In this document: positions 1 through 8,386 of the stretch, one piece after another | Layout: each line of letters starts with the position of its first letter | How positions within the stretch are numbered: the first letter of the stretch is position 1 | Source of the DNA: Pseudomonadota bacterium | Lineage (GTDB): Bacteria; Pseudomonadota; Gammaproteobacteria; Burkholderiales; Gallionellaceae | Length of the DNA: 64,000 bases | Direction: 5' to 3' | Assembly: GCA_021800795.1 (NCBI GenBank) | Contig: JAJYYO010000007.1 | Coordinates: 35,757-99,756 of the forward strand | Made by a program: the position numbers and the translations under genes | Notes under the pieces: model-generated | What the model was told of the DNA's origin: nothing | The model's database searches: none | The model's input: the letters and a program-made list of their open reading frames with translations, nothing else

Positions 1-1034
1 GCGATCGCTGGGTGCTGGGGGTGGCGGGCACGCACGGCAAGACGACGACCGCCTCGATGCTGGCCTGGATACTGGAACACGCGGGGCTCAATCCCGGATT
101 TCTGATCGGCGGCGTACCGCAGAATTTCGACATTTCGGCGCGCATCACCGACTCGCCATTCTTTGTCATCGAAGCCGACGAATACGACACGGCCTTTTTC
201 GACAAGCGTTCCAAGTTCGTGCATTACCATCCGCGCACCGCGATACTCAACAATCTTGAGTTCGACCACGCCGACATTTTCGCCGATCTTTCAGCGATCG
301 AAACCCAGTTCCACCATCTGGTGCGCACCATACCCGGCAACGGCCTGATCGTTTGTAACGGCCGCGAGGCCTCACTGGATCGCGTACTACAACGCGGCTG
401 CTGGACGCCGGTGGAACGGTTTGGCGCTGAAGATGGCTGGAACATAGATTCCGAAAACCGTGTCACGCTGAACGGCAAGCTGCAAGGTGTGCTGCACTGG
501 GAATTGCTGGGCGAACACAATCGCATGAATGCGCTGGCAGCGCTTGCCGCCGCGCGTCATGCCGGGGTTCCTGTAGCCCTTGGGCTGGAAGCGTTAAGTC
601 GGTTCAAGAATGTAAAGCGGCGCATGGAAGTGAAAGGCCGAGTGAACGGCATCACCGTTTACGACGACTTCGCCCACCATCCCACGGCCATCGCGACCAC
701 CGTCGCGGGTTTGCGCCAAAAGGTGAAAAGCGAGCGAATACTCGCGGTGCTGGAACCGCGCTCCAACACCATGAAACTGGGCGTGATGAAAGACGCCCTG
801 CCACAAAGTCTTAAAGATGCAGACCGGGTATTCTGCTATTCAGGCAACCTGGGCTGGGATGCTGCGGGTGCGCTGGCGCCTATGGGTGATAAAGCATTGG
901 TCATCGATGATCTCGATGTCCTGATCGAAGCCATAGCAGCTGCCGCTCTCCCCGGCGATCACATCCTGGTGATGAGCAACGGCGGATTCGGCGGGATACA
1001 CGACAAGCTGCTCAAACGATTGTCATGCCGCTGA
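1..1034 (+). CDS. mpl: UDP-N-acetylmuramate:L-alanyl-gamma-D-glutamyl-meso-diaminopimelate ligase, 3' part
   Basis: Murein-recycling Mur-ligase: re-attaches the tripeptide L-Ala-D-Glu-mDap to UDP-MurNAc using ATP in the cytoplasm. The reading frame is open to the left edge, so the N-terminus is missing. The visible part starts at the ATP-binding P-loop (GTHGKTTT) and continues with the family motifs EADEYDTAF, LEFDHADIF and the hinge around GEHNRMNALAA, then the C-terminal domain (VYDDFAHHPTAI, EPRSNTMK) typical of Mpl rather than MurC. About 340 residues remain of a usual ~450. It ends three bases before the convergent metallo-hydrolase gene, so no terminator fits between them. Confidence 0.93.
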   Translation, partial: DRWVLGVAGTHGKTTTASMLAWILEHAGLNPGFLIGGVPQNFDISARITDSPFFVIEADEYDTAFFDKRSKFVHYHPRTAILNNLEFDHADIFADLSAIETQFHHLVRTIPGNGLIVCNGREASLDRVLQRGCWTPVERFGAEDGWNIDSENRVTLNGKLQGVLHWELLGEHNRMNALAALAAARHAGVPVALGLEALSRFKNVKRRMEVKGRVNGITVYDDFAHHPTAIATTVAGLRQKVKSERILAVLEPRSNTMKLGVMKDALPQSLKDADRVFCYSGNLGWDAAGALAPMGDKALVIDDLDVLIEAIAAAALPGDHILVMSNGGFGGIHDKLLKRLSCR

Positions 1035-1037
1035 GTC

Positions 1038-1802
1038 TCAAAGCTCGAACACGTGGCCGCGCTGCAACATCTGCGGACTGAATTCTGCTGCGGCCAGCAG
1101 AACTTCGCGCATCGTTTCCTGCTCATGTCCGGCTTCCAGATGCACGACAAACAGCTCCACCTGACGATGCAACAGGCGCAACCCCTGCGCCAGCTGATTT
1201 GCCGTCATGTGACCGGAACGCGCGGCTCCATCTGCATTCCTGTTGCGAAAAGTGTTTTCAATCAGCAGATACTTCAAGTTTTCGACATGGTTTAACGCCT
1301 CCCAGAAATCCGCGCAGAAAGTGCTATCGCCGCTGTAAACCAGACTGGCGGCGCCGCTGTCGACCCGGTAGGCAACGCAGGGAACGGCATGAAGCGCCGG
1401 CAGCGCGGTAAACTGCCTGCCATCCAGCTCTACCGTTACGCCCGGCCGTATCGGGAAAAAGCGGATGTAGGGATGATCAATCGCAGGCAGCACAGTGTAA
1501 TCAGGCCACAGACAGCCGTTAAACAGGTGTTCCCTGAGAGTCGCGATGGTCTGCGGCAGCGCATATACCGTCAGCGGCGCTTCGCGAAAACCGCCTGCGG
1601 CGTCCGCCAGCATCGGCAGCAACGCACAGTGATCAAGATGTGCGTGGGTGAGAAATACGGTATTGACGGCAATGGATTGCGCAAGCGTCAGCTCGCCCGC
1701 ACCGGTTCCGGCATCGATCAGGATGTCATCGTCCACCCGATAGCAGGTCGTGCGCAGTTCGCCCGTGATACTGCCGCTGCAACCCAGCGTCGTGATATGC
1801 AT
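1038..1802 (-). CDS. MBL-fold hydrolase, class II cAMP phosphodiesterase-like
   Basis: A 254-residue metallo-beta-lactamase-fold protein. The N-terminus (TTLGCSGSI) and the metal-binding motif THAHLDH near residue 53 mark the fold, with YSGDST and further His residues downstream completing a two-metal site. The overall pattern resembles class II 3',5'-cyclic-nucleotide phosphodiesterases (CpdP/PDE1 type), but the substrate cannot be read from sequence. The start is supported by a strong G-rich Shine-Dalgarno (GAGGGGG) on the minus strand. It follows ntrC by 38 bases in the same direction and may be the last gene of the ntrBC transcript. Confidence 0.75.
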   Translation of the reverse strand: MHITTLGCSGSITGELRTTCYRVDDDILIDAGTGAGELTLAQSIAVNTVFLTHAHLDHCALLPMLADAAGGFREAPLTVYALPQTIATLREHLFNGCLWPDYTVLPAIDHPYIRFFPIRPGVTVELDGRQFTALPALHAVPCVAYRVDSGAASLVYSGDSTFCADFWEALNHVENLKYLLIENTFRNRNADGAARSGHMTANQLAQGLRLLHRQVELFVVHLEAGHEQETMREVLLAAAEFSPQMLQRGHVFEL

Positions 1803-1840
1803 AATTCCCCCTCAAACATGGGCAACGGATAGCCCGTTCC

Positions 1841-3238
1841 CTAACTTTCTGCATCCCCCAAATTCAATTCCTGTATCTTGCGCGTCAGGGTATTGCGCCC
1901 GATGCCGAGCAGGGTAGCGGCTTCGATGCGTCGTCCATTGGTGTGATGCAGCGCCTGCAAAATCAGGGTGCGTTCAAACTGCGCAACCAGACTGTCCATG
2001 ATGCCCTCATCCCCGCGCTGCAAAGAGGCGTCAACCTGACCGGCAAGCGCGGTGATCCAATCCTCGGGCTTCGCGGCAACCCCTCCGCTGTTGCGCCATT
2101 CGGGCGGCAAATCGGCGATCTCAACCACCTGCGAAGGCGTCATCACGGTCAGCCAGTGGCAAAGGTTTTCCAGCTGACGCACGTTGCCGGGGAACTCCTG
2201 CGCGCTCAAATGCTGCAAGGTCGCCTCACTGAACTGTTTCTGATCGACCGCCAATTCGCTCGCGCTTTTCTGCAAAAAATATTTTGCCAGCAACGGAATA
2301 TCTTCACTTCGTTCGCGCAGCGGCGGCAAGCGCAGCCGTATCACGTTCAGCCTGTGAAACAGGTCTTCGCGGAACAAGCCCTGTTTGACACGATCTTCGA
2401 GGTTCTGGTGGGTCGCGGTAATGATACGCACGTTGGCCTTGATGGGTTGGTGTCCGCCGACACGGTAGAAGTTGCCGTCAGACAGCACCCGCAGCAAGCG
2501 GGTTTGCAACTCGGAGGGCATGTCCCCGATTTCATCGAGAAACAAGGTGCCGCCTTCGGCCTGCTCAAAACGTCCATGCCTTGTCGCAGCAGCGCCGGTA
2601 AAGGCCCCGCGTTCATGCCCGAACAGTTCTGATTCGAGCAAATCCTTGGGGATGGCTGCGGTATTGATGGCGATGAAAGGCTTGTCGGCGCGCGGGCTAT
2701 GACGGTGCAGCGCACGCGCCACCAGCTCCTTGCCGGTGCCTGACTCGCCATTGATCAGCACCGTCGCATGGGATTGCGACAGACGGCCGATCGCGCGAAA
2801 AACATCCTGCATGGCCGGGGCATGACCGAGAATATCTGCAGCCACTTCTATCCGTCCTATCGCGTCGGCTTTGCGGCGACTTTGTTCCAATGCGCGGCGT
2901 ATCAAATCCACTGCATGGTTGATATCGAACGGTTTTGGCAGATATTCAAATGCGCCGCCCTGAAATGCCGAGACGGCACTTTCCAGATCAGAATACGCTG
3001 TCATGATGATCACAGGAATAAGCGGGTGGCGCTGATGCAATAACTGTAAAAACTCCAGCCCCGAACGACCCGGCATGCGAATATCGCTCACCACCACTTG
3101 CGGCAGCGATTGGCTCAAGGCGCGCAACGCGTCATCCGCCGTGGCATAACTCTCGAATTCGATGTCAGCACGCGCCAGGGACTTTTCCAGTACCCAGCGA
3201 ATTGAACGGTCATCATCGATTATCCAAACAGGTTTCAT
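1841..3238 (-). CDS. ntrC: Nitrogen regulation response regulator NtrC
   Basis: Sigma-54-dependent activator that turns on nitrogen-assimilation genes when phosphorylated by NtrB. Three domains are visible: receiver (IIDDD acidic pocket; phospho-acceptor Asp in VVSDIRMPG near residue 52), AAA+ core with Walker A GESGTGKE, the sigma-54 contact loop GAFTGA, and Walker B FLDEIGD, then a Fis-type HTH at the C-terminus ([20 protein letters not shown]). I chose the ATG giving [10 protein letters not shown], matching the family; an upstream in-frame TTG at 3253 would add five residues. About 465 residues, normal length. It lies 54 bases after ntrB. Confidence 0.95.
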   Translation of the reverse strand: MKPVWIIDDDRSIRWVLEKSLARADIEFESYATADDALRALSQSLPQVVVSDIRMPGRSGLEFLQLLHQRHPLIPVIIMTAYSDLESAVSAFQGGAFEYLPKPFDINHAVDLIRRALEQSRRKADAIGRIEVAADILGHAPAMQDVFRAIGRLSQSHATVLINGESGTGKELVARALHRHSPRADKPFIAINTAAIPKDLLESELFGHERGAFTGAAATRHGRFEQAEGGTLFLDEIGDMPSELQTRLLRVLSDGNFYRVGGHQPIKANVRIITATHQNLEDRVKQGLFREDLFHRLNVIRLRLPPLRERSEDIPLLAKYFLQKSASELAVDQKQFSEATLQHLSAQEFPGNVRQLENLCHWLTVMTPSQVVEIADLPPEWRNSGGVAAKPEDWITALAGQVDASLQRGDEGIMDSLVAQFERTLILQALHHTNGRRIEAATLLGIGRNTLTRKIQELNLGDAES

Positions 3239-3292
3239 AGCGTGTCCGATCAATTTCCTTGAGGTTATTCATAAAAAGCCTGTAGCTGCTTC

Positions 3293-4339
3293 CTACTCAC
3301 TAGCAGCCTGTAATGGCAACATCACGGTGAAACAGGTGCGCCCGGGTTCGCTATCGAACTCTATCGTTCCGCTATGCTGGCTGACAAAGTCCTGCGCGAG
3401 CGTAAGCCCCAGCCCATGCCCGTCCGCTCTCCCCGACACCAACGGATAAAAAATCTTGTCTCGCAACTCAGGCGGTATACCCGGCCCGTTATCGATGATC
3501 TGTACCATTATTGCCAGGCGGTGGCGTTGCTTGAACAGCGTCACCTGACGTGCGACCCTGGTGCGCAGAACTATCTTTCCCTCTCCCTGCATCGCTTGCG
3601 CGGCGTTCCGCACAATGTTCAACACGACTTGTATCAATTGTTCCTTATCGCCGATCAGCGCGGGCAGACTGATATCGTAATCGCGCACTATAGTCAGTCC
3701 TTCCGGCATCTCCGCCAGTACGACCGAGCGCACGCGCTCCAGCACCTCGTGGATGTTGAGCGCGCTGTGCCGCGTATTGCTTTGCGGTGTGAGCAGCTTC
3801 TCCATCAAGGCCCGCAAACGGTCTGCCTCCTGAATGATCACCTGGGTATATTCGCGCAAAGCCGGTTTGTCCAGCTCCTGTTCGAGCAATTGCGCAGCTC
3901 CTCGTATACCGCCCAGCGGATTCTTGATTTCGTGAGCCAAATTGCGCAGCAACAGACGACTGGCCTGGGTCTGATCCAGCATCTGCTCTTCCCGTGCCAG
4001 CTTGAGCGGCCTGTCCATTGGGTGAAATTCGAGCAATAGCCGATTAGCCGGCAGCGGCGTGACGGTGCATCGCAGTTGCAACTTGTTGTGTGCATGGGTA
4101 GTCAACACCAGTTCATGCTCAATGTAACTGGCATTATCGTGTAAGGCCCGCTGCATCGCATTGGCGAGCTGCCCGGTATCGGTGAATACCAACTGTAACG
4201 AGTTTTCGAGCAGATTCTTGCCGCTGACTTCGAACAGATTTTCCGCTGCCGGATTCAGGTAGATGACATGTAAAACCCCGTCCACCAGGATGACGGCGGT
4301 AGAAAGAGAGTCCAGCGTAAGATATGAGAAGTCAGGCAT
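3293..4339 (-). CDS. ntrB: Nitrogen regulation sensor kinase NtrB
   Basis: Cytoplasmic histidine kinase/phosphatase controlling NtrC in response to PII. The 348-residue protein has an N-terminal PAS sensor region (LDSLSTAVILVDGVLHVIYL), no membrane segment, the H-box NLAHEIKNPLGGI with the phosphorylated His, the N-box VVLNIVRNAAQAM, and the G1/G2 boxes IIDNGPGIP and GHGLGLTLAQ. Length and layout match GlnL/NtrB. The order glnA - small gene - ntrB - ntrC is the common proteobacterial arrangement interrupted by one small secreted-protein gene. Confidence 0.94.
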   Translation of the reverse strand: MPDFSYLTLDSLSTAVILVDGVLHVIYLNPAAENLFEVSGKNLLENSLQLVFTDTGQLANAMQRALHDNASYIEHELVLTTHAHNKLQLRCTVTPLPANRLLLEFHPMDRPLKLAREEQMLDQTQASRLLLRNLAHEIKNPLGGIRGAAQLLEQELDKPALREYTQVIIQEADRLRALMEKLLTPQSNTRHSALNIHEVLERVRSVVLAEMPEGLTIVRDYDISLPALIGDKEQLIQVVLNIVRNAAQAMQGEGKIVLRTRVARQVTLFKQRHRLAIMVQIIDNGPGIPPELRDKIFYPLVSGRADGHGLGLTLAQDFVSQHSGTIEFDSEPGRTCFTVMLPLQAASE

Positions 4340-4377
4340 ATATGCAGTAAAGCAATAAACATGCCCAAACCGGGAAG

Positions 4378-4788
4378 TTATTTAAGCTTGGATAATTCGG
4401 CCTTGAGCGCATCGACATTTCCCTGATGCGATTCTACCTGTTTGTTCAAATCCCGGGTCATGGCATCGTCTTTCGGGTGATTCGCGCCCCCCGCCTTCAG
4501 ACTTTGCCGAGCTGCGCCAAGCAAGCCTTCTTCTGCCTTCAGCTCATCCTCCAGAATTTTTCGCCGCGTCCCGTCGCGTCCTTTTTGCATTTCCTCGTTT
4601 ACCTTGGGGAAATCCTGCGGGGAACCGGCAGATCGCGCATGTTCAGCGGGCGGTGTAAGAATGACGCGTTTGCCGCCCTTAATTGGTGCACTGGAATAAG
4701 TAACATGCCCATCGGCGTCAACTGCCTTGTATATATCAGCCTGTGCAAATGCGGGAATCAAGCACAACAGCAAAATCCTGAGTTTCAT
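4378..4788 (-). CDS. DUF4124-domain secreted protein
   Basis: A 136-residue exported protein. The start at the ATG giving MKLRILLLCLIPAFAQADIYK is chosen because it creates a clear signal peptide (hydrophobic core, AQA cleavage) and has GGAGA eight bases upstream; the longer frame upstream is not convincing. The mature N-terminus IYKAVDADGHVTYSS is the DUF4124 signature (a short beta-strand module of unknown role). The rest is Lys/Glu/Gln-rich and likely alpha-helical or coiled coil, reaching the stop at LSKLK. A second DUF4124 gene lies at 14854. Function unknown; it sits between glnA and ntrB. Confidence 0.8.
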   Translation of the reverse strand: MKLRILLLCLIPAFAQADIYKAVDADGHVTYSSAPIKGGKRVILTPPAEHARSAGSPQDFPKVNEEMQKGRDGTRRKILEDELKAEEGLLGAARQSLKAGGANHPKDDAMTRDLNKQVESHQGNVDALKAELSKLK

Positions 4789-4864
4789 CGTAATTCTCCA
4801 GCAAAAGTGCCGAATGAGTATAGGGCATGCACTCGCTTGTGACAACTTTTTGCAACGCCTGCGC

Positions 4865-4893
4865 CAAAAAAAACGGGGCGCAAGGCCCCGTTT
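4865..4893 (-). terminator. Rho-independent terminator of glnA
   Basis: Read on the minus strand, 24 bases after the glnA stop there is a GC-rich hairpin CGGGGC-CTTG-CGCCCCG-type stem followed immediately by a run of eight T. This is a strong intrinsic terminator and would separate glnA from the DUF4124-ntrBC genes or attenuate read-through. Confidence 0.85.
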
Positions 4894-4916
4894 CATTTTA
4901 CGGCATAGCGAACCCG

Positions 4917-6332
4917 TTAGATGCTGTAATACATATCGAACTCAACCGGATGGGTCGTCATGCGCAGACGCGTGACTTCATCCATCTTCAGAGTGATGTA
5001 AGCATCGATGAAATCGTTGGAAAATACGCCGCCACGGGTCAGGAACTCGCGATCCTTGTCCAGATTAGCCAGCGCCTCATCGAGCGAACTGCACACGGTT
5101 GGGATCTTTGCATCTTCTTCCGGCGGCAAATCATACAGGTTCTTGTCAGCCGGATCGCCGGGGTGAATCTTGTTCTGAATACCGTCCAGACCTGCCATCA
5201 TCAATGCGGCGAAACACAGGTAAGGGTTTGCCGTCGGATCAGGGAAGCGTGTTTCGATACGGCGGGCCTTCTCGTTGGGTACATGCGGAATGCGAATCGA
5301 AGCGGAGCGATTCTTGGCCGAATACGCCAGCTTGGTCGGCGCCTCGTAGTGAGGGACCAGACGCTTGTACGAGTTCGTGCCGGGATTGGTAATCGCATTC
5401 AATGCCTTGGCGTGCTTGATGATGCCGCCGATATAGTACAAAGCAGTTTCGGACAGACCTGCATAACCGTTACCGGCAAACAGGTTCTTGCCATCTTTCC
5501 AGATGGATTGATGCACATGCATACCGGAACCGTTGTCGCCGACGATAGGCTTGGGCATGAAAGTGGCCGTTTTTCCGTACTGGTGCGCAACATTGTGCAC
5601 AACATATTTCAAAACCTGGGTCTGATCGGCGCGACGCACCAGTGTATTAAACCTGGTACCGATTTCGCACTGACCGGCTGTCGCTACCTCGTGGTGATGC
5701 ACTTCAACTTCGATACCGATATCTTCCAGCGCCAGACACATCGCCGCACGAATATCGTTCAGGCTGTCGACCGGCGGGACCGGGAAGTAACCGCCCTTGA
5801 CCGTAGGACGGTGACCGGTATTGCCGCCATCGAATTTTTCCGCCGAAGACCATGCGGCCTCTTCGGAATTGATCTTGACGAAACAGCCTGACATGTCGAC
5901 TTGCCAGTTGACCGAATCAAAAATGAAAAACTCAGGCTCGGGACCGAAGTAAGCCGTGTCACCAATGCCGCTGGATTGCAGATAGGCTTCCGCACGCTTC
6001 GCAATCGAGCGCGGATCGCGGTCGTAACCCTTGCCGTCGGTTGGTTCAACCACGTCACAGGTAATGACCAGCGTATTTTCGTCCATAAACGGATCAAGGT
6101 AGGCGGTAACCGGGTCCGGCATCAGCAGCATGTCGGACGCCTGAATGCCTTTCCATCCGGCAATGGAAGAACCGTCGAAGGCGTGACCTTCTTCAAACTT
6201 GTCCATCCCCACATACTTGGCAGGCACACCAACATGCTGTTCCTTGCCGCGTGTATCGGTAAAACGAAAATCCACGAATTTGACATCGTGATCCTTGATC
6301 ATTTGCAACACATCTTTTGCCGACAACGACAT
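4917..6332 (-). CDS. glnA: Glutamine synthetase type I
   Basis: Condenses ammonia and glutamate to glutamine with ATP; dodecameric cytoplasmic enzyme. The 471-residue product shows the GSI features in order: N-terminal beta-grasp ([14 protein letters not shown]), the catalytic block EPEFFIFD, the ammonia-site region [30 protein letters not shown], and the ATP/Glu loop NRSASIRIP. The adenylylation tyrosine is present at about residue 400 in NLYDLPPEE, so the enzyme should be under GlnE control. Transcription is probably from the sigma-54 promoter at 6380-6396, linking it to NtrC encoded downstream. Confidence 0.97.
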   Translation of the reverse strand: MSLSAKDVLQMIKDHDVKFVDFRFTDTRGKEQHVGVPAKYVGMDKFEEGHAFDGSSIAGWKGIQASDMLLMPDPVTAYLDPFMDENTLVITCDVVEPTDGKGYDRDPRSIAKRAEAYLQSSGIGDTAYFGPEPEFFIFDSVNWQVDMSGCFVKINSEEAAWSSAEKFDGGNTGHRPTVKGGYFPVPPVDSLNDIRAAMCLALEDIGIEVEVHHHEVATAGQCEIGTRFNTLVRRADQTQVLKYVVHNVAHQYGKTATFMPKPIVGDNGSGMHVHQSIWKDGKNLFAGNGYAGLSETALYYIGGIIKHAKALNAITNPGTNSYKRLVPHYEAPTKLAYSAKNRSASIRIPHVPNEKARRIETRFPDPTANPYLCFAALMMAGLDGIQNKIHPGDPADKNLYDLPPEEDAKIPTVCSSLDEALANLDKDREFLTRGGVFSNDFIDAYITLKMDEVTRLRMTTHPVEFDMYYSI

Positions 6333-6379
6333 AACTCTCTCCCAAAGTATTAATCAAACAAAACACGAAAATTTCATAC

Positions 6380-6396
6380 GCAAAAAGCGTGCCAAC
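6380..6396 (-). promoter_or_regulatory. Sigma-54 (-24/-12) promoter of glnA
   Basis: Minus-strand sequence TTGGCACGCTTTTTGCG matches the sigma-54 consensus (TGGCACG, four-base spacer, TTGC) at every key base, including the invariant GG and GC ten bases apart. It lies about 48 bases upstream of the glnA start, an expected leader length. Activation by NtrC is inferred from known glnA regulation. Confidence 0.9.
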
Positions 6397-6523
6397 CACA
6401 TCAACCTGTCAAACCGACACAACGCCATTCACATGCCCGTTTCCCCGATAGAACGGTCCATCATGCTGGCTCTACGTTAATGCGCATTGTGCCATAATTA
6501 AAAGGGTTAACACAAAAATAAAT

Positions 6524-6540
6524 CGCACCATATGCAGGCA
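6524..6540 (-). promoter_or_regulatory. Candidate NtrC-binding site upstream of glnA
   Basis: The 17-base imperfect palindrome, minus strand TGCCTGCATATGGTGCG, keeps the TGC-N11-GC spacing of NtrC sites (consensus TGCACC-N5-GGTGCA) with several mismatches. It is about 130 bases upstream of the sigma-54 promoter, a typical enhancer distance. Only one reasonable site was found by eye. Confidence 0.4.
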
Positions 6541-6562
6541 CAAGCAGGCCATTTATGCACTA

Positions 6563-7765
6563 TTATTGTGCGTGATTGCTGTGCACGTGAATGGAACGAA
6601 ACAGCGGGTCAGCGCGCACCAGCTCGTTGCAGCGCTCCTGCAAGGCTTTAACCCGCTCAGCGGTCCCCTGATCGGCAGGCAAATATAACTCAGCCTCCAC
6701 ACGTCCCTCCAGATAATGAAACACCACACGATTATTCAGAAGACTGGCATCGTCCAGCCGATCGGCAAGCAGCGCCAGCAAGCCGGGGCGAGCGGGCAGC
6801 TTGAGATTATGCATGGCCTGCATATCGTCTTCCGGATCAATATGCACCATCACATCCAGTACATGGTGATTCTTCAAGACCGCATGCCGCGCCGATTCGG
6901 CAATATAGTGCCCCTCTGAAACGCTGATCTTGGGGTCAACCAGAATATGCGCATCGACCAGCGCATTGTCCGCCATCTTGCGGGTACGCAAATCATGCAG
7001 ACCCAATACCCCATGCGTGTTCAGCAAGGTTTGCCGGATGGCCTCCACCTCTTCGGCATCCAGCCCCGTATCAATGAGTTCCGACAGCGCCTCCAGCGCC
7101 AGCTTGCCACCCATGTGCGCGATCATGACACCGACCACTGCGGCAGCCACCAGATCGAGAAAAGTGTAACCCAGCAAATTCCCGCCTATACCGACCACCA
7201 CCACCAGGGACGACGCCGCGTCAGAACGGGCATGCCAGGCGTTGGCCACCAGCATTTGCGAGCGCACCCTCAGCGCCACCGCCAGCATATAGCGAAACAT
7301 ACCCTCTTTGGCCAGCAAGGCAAAAATAGCGATGGCAAGACCGATCGGACTGATTGTCTGCAACGCGCCCGGATGCTGCAAACGCAGCGCGGCAGCCACC
7401 AGCAGCCCGACCCCCAATGTCGCCAGGAAAACGCCAAGTATCAGGGTGGCGGCGGTTTCTATTCTTGCATGCCCGTAGGGATGATTGGCATCGGCGTGAC
7501 GGTTGCCATGCCGGTTGGCAAACAGCACCAGCACATCCGACAGCAAATCAGACAGCGAATGCAGCCCGTCAGACATCAATGCCTGCGAATGCGCGAACAA
7601 TCCGCCCGCCACCTGAAAAAAGGTCAACAACAGATTGATCAGGATGCTCACCCAGGTGCTTTTCTGCGCGGCGGCAAATCTCTCAGGGTGTGCCGGCTCA
7701 AATTTGCCGTCTTGCGAATGTTGCGTGTGATTTTTCATTTCAATTGAGCTAGTATGGTGGTGCAC
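6563..7765 (-). CDS. Cation diffusion facilitator (CDF) metal exporter
   Basis: Inner-membrane proton-coupled exporter of divalent metal (Zn, Fe, Co or Mn). About 400 residues with six predicted membrane helices. The two metal-site motifs of the family are present: SDGLHSLSD in helix 2 (Asp ligands) and HARSD in helix 5, followed by a cytoplasmic domain with a further His-containing segment (VDAHILVDPKISVSEGHYI, HVLDVMVHIDPED). The N-terminus is His-rich. The start is uncertain: GTG at 7765 or ATG at 7738 (MKNHTQ), neither with a clear Shine-Dalgarno. Metal specificity cannot be read. It is divergent from the rhodanese gene. Confidence 0.88.
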   Translation of the reverse strand: MHHHTSSIEMKNHTQHSQDGKFEPAHPERFAAAQKSTWVSILINLLLTFFQVAGGLFAHSQALMSDGLHSLSDLLSDVLVLFANRHGNRHADANHPYGHARIETAATLILGVFLATLGVGLLVAAALRLQHPGALQTISPIGLAIAIFALLAKEGMFRYMLAVALRVRSQMLVANAWHARSDAASSLVVVVGIGGNLLGYTFLDLVAAAVVGVMIAHMGGKLALEALSELIDTGLDAEEVEAIRQTLLNTHGVLGLHDLRTRKMADNALVDAHILVDPKISVSEGHYIAESARHAVLKNHHVLDVMVHIDPEDDMQAMHNLKLPARPGLLALLADRLDDASLLNNRVVFHYLEGRVEAELYLPADQGTAERVKALQERCNELVRADPLFRSIHVHSNHAQ

Positions 7766-7819
7766 AACCGCACGTTTCGTTTAGAAGCAGTGACAACATT
7801 ATAGATAGAAAGAAACATC

Positions 7820-8272
7820 ATGGGAAAAATCACCGCCATTTTGCAAGCAGCCCAGCAACGCGCCAAGGATTTGAATCTGCCTTACGAGGGTGCGCTTTTC
7901 CCTGACGAAGCTTATGAAATACTGCAATCCGCACCCGGCGCCAGGCTTGTGGACGTACGCTGCCGCGCCGAACTGGACTGGGTCGGACGCATCCCCGATG
8001 CCGTCGAAATTGAGTGGATGACTTACCCCGGCATGAAACTCAACCCGAATTTCATCGCCGCACTTGAGCAACAGGTGGACAAGGAAGCGCTGGTGCTGTT
8101 CATTTGCCGCAGCGGCGTACGTTCCAGCGCTGCCGCCACGGCATCCACACAGGCCGGCTACCGCGACAGCTATAACGTGCTGATCGGCTTCGAAGGAGAC
8201 AAGGACACCTACGGACATCGCAACAACGCAGACAGCTGGCGCGCCACCGGCCTGCCGTGGATACAGGCCTGA
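7820..8272 (+). CDS. Rhodanese-like sulfurtransferase
   Basis: A 150-residue single-domain rhodanese. The active-site loop CRSGVRS (Cys near residue 95) followed by a helix is the persulfide-carrying signature, and the N-terminal strand ARLVDVRCRAELDWVGRI is the canonical domain start. It has no signal peptide, so it should act in the cytoplasm, moving sulfane sulfur between thiols. The C-terminal extension with YGHRNNADSWRATGLPW recurs in proteobacterial rhodaneses. The opposite-strand frame covering the same bases is a shadow. Confidence 0.9.
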   Translation: MGKITAILQAAQQRAKDLNLPYEGALFPDEAYEILQSAPGARLVDVRCRAELDWVGRIPDAVEIEWMTYPGMKLNPNFIAALEQQVDKEALVLFICRSGVRSSAAATASTQAGYRDSYNVLIGFEGDKDTYGHRNNADSWRATGLPWIQA

Positions 8273-8276
8273 TCCT

Positions 8277-8321
8277 GTCATCTTTGACAATCATAATACC
8301 GTCATCTTTAACAATCAGAAT
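8277..8321 (+). repeat. 21-bp direct repeat, two copies
   Basis: GTCATCTTTGACAATCATAAT and its near copy (two differences) start at 8277 and 8301, a 24-base period, between the rhodanese stop and the ABC permease start. Each contains TTGACAATC or TTAACAATC. The paired spacing could suit a dimeric regulator; no function is known. Confidence 0.55.
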
Positions 8322-8386
8322 TCGAAGTCTTTTCGGGTGCCCTTGCTATCGTCTCGGGCCGGGCAGAACAAGGTAATAACTCAAAC

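Noticed and set aside
1047..1056. CACGTG at about 1050 as a further parS
   Set aside because: Flanks do not match the TGTTTC/GAAACA arms.
4827..5891. 354-codon open frame on the plus strand
   Set aside because: Antisense of glnA, which is certain; no start signal or domain.
7799..8290. 163-codon minus-strand frame over the rhodanese gene
   Set aside because: The plus-strand frame has the CRSGVRS active site; the other strand has no domain.
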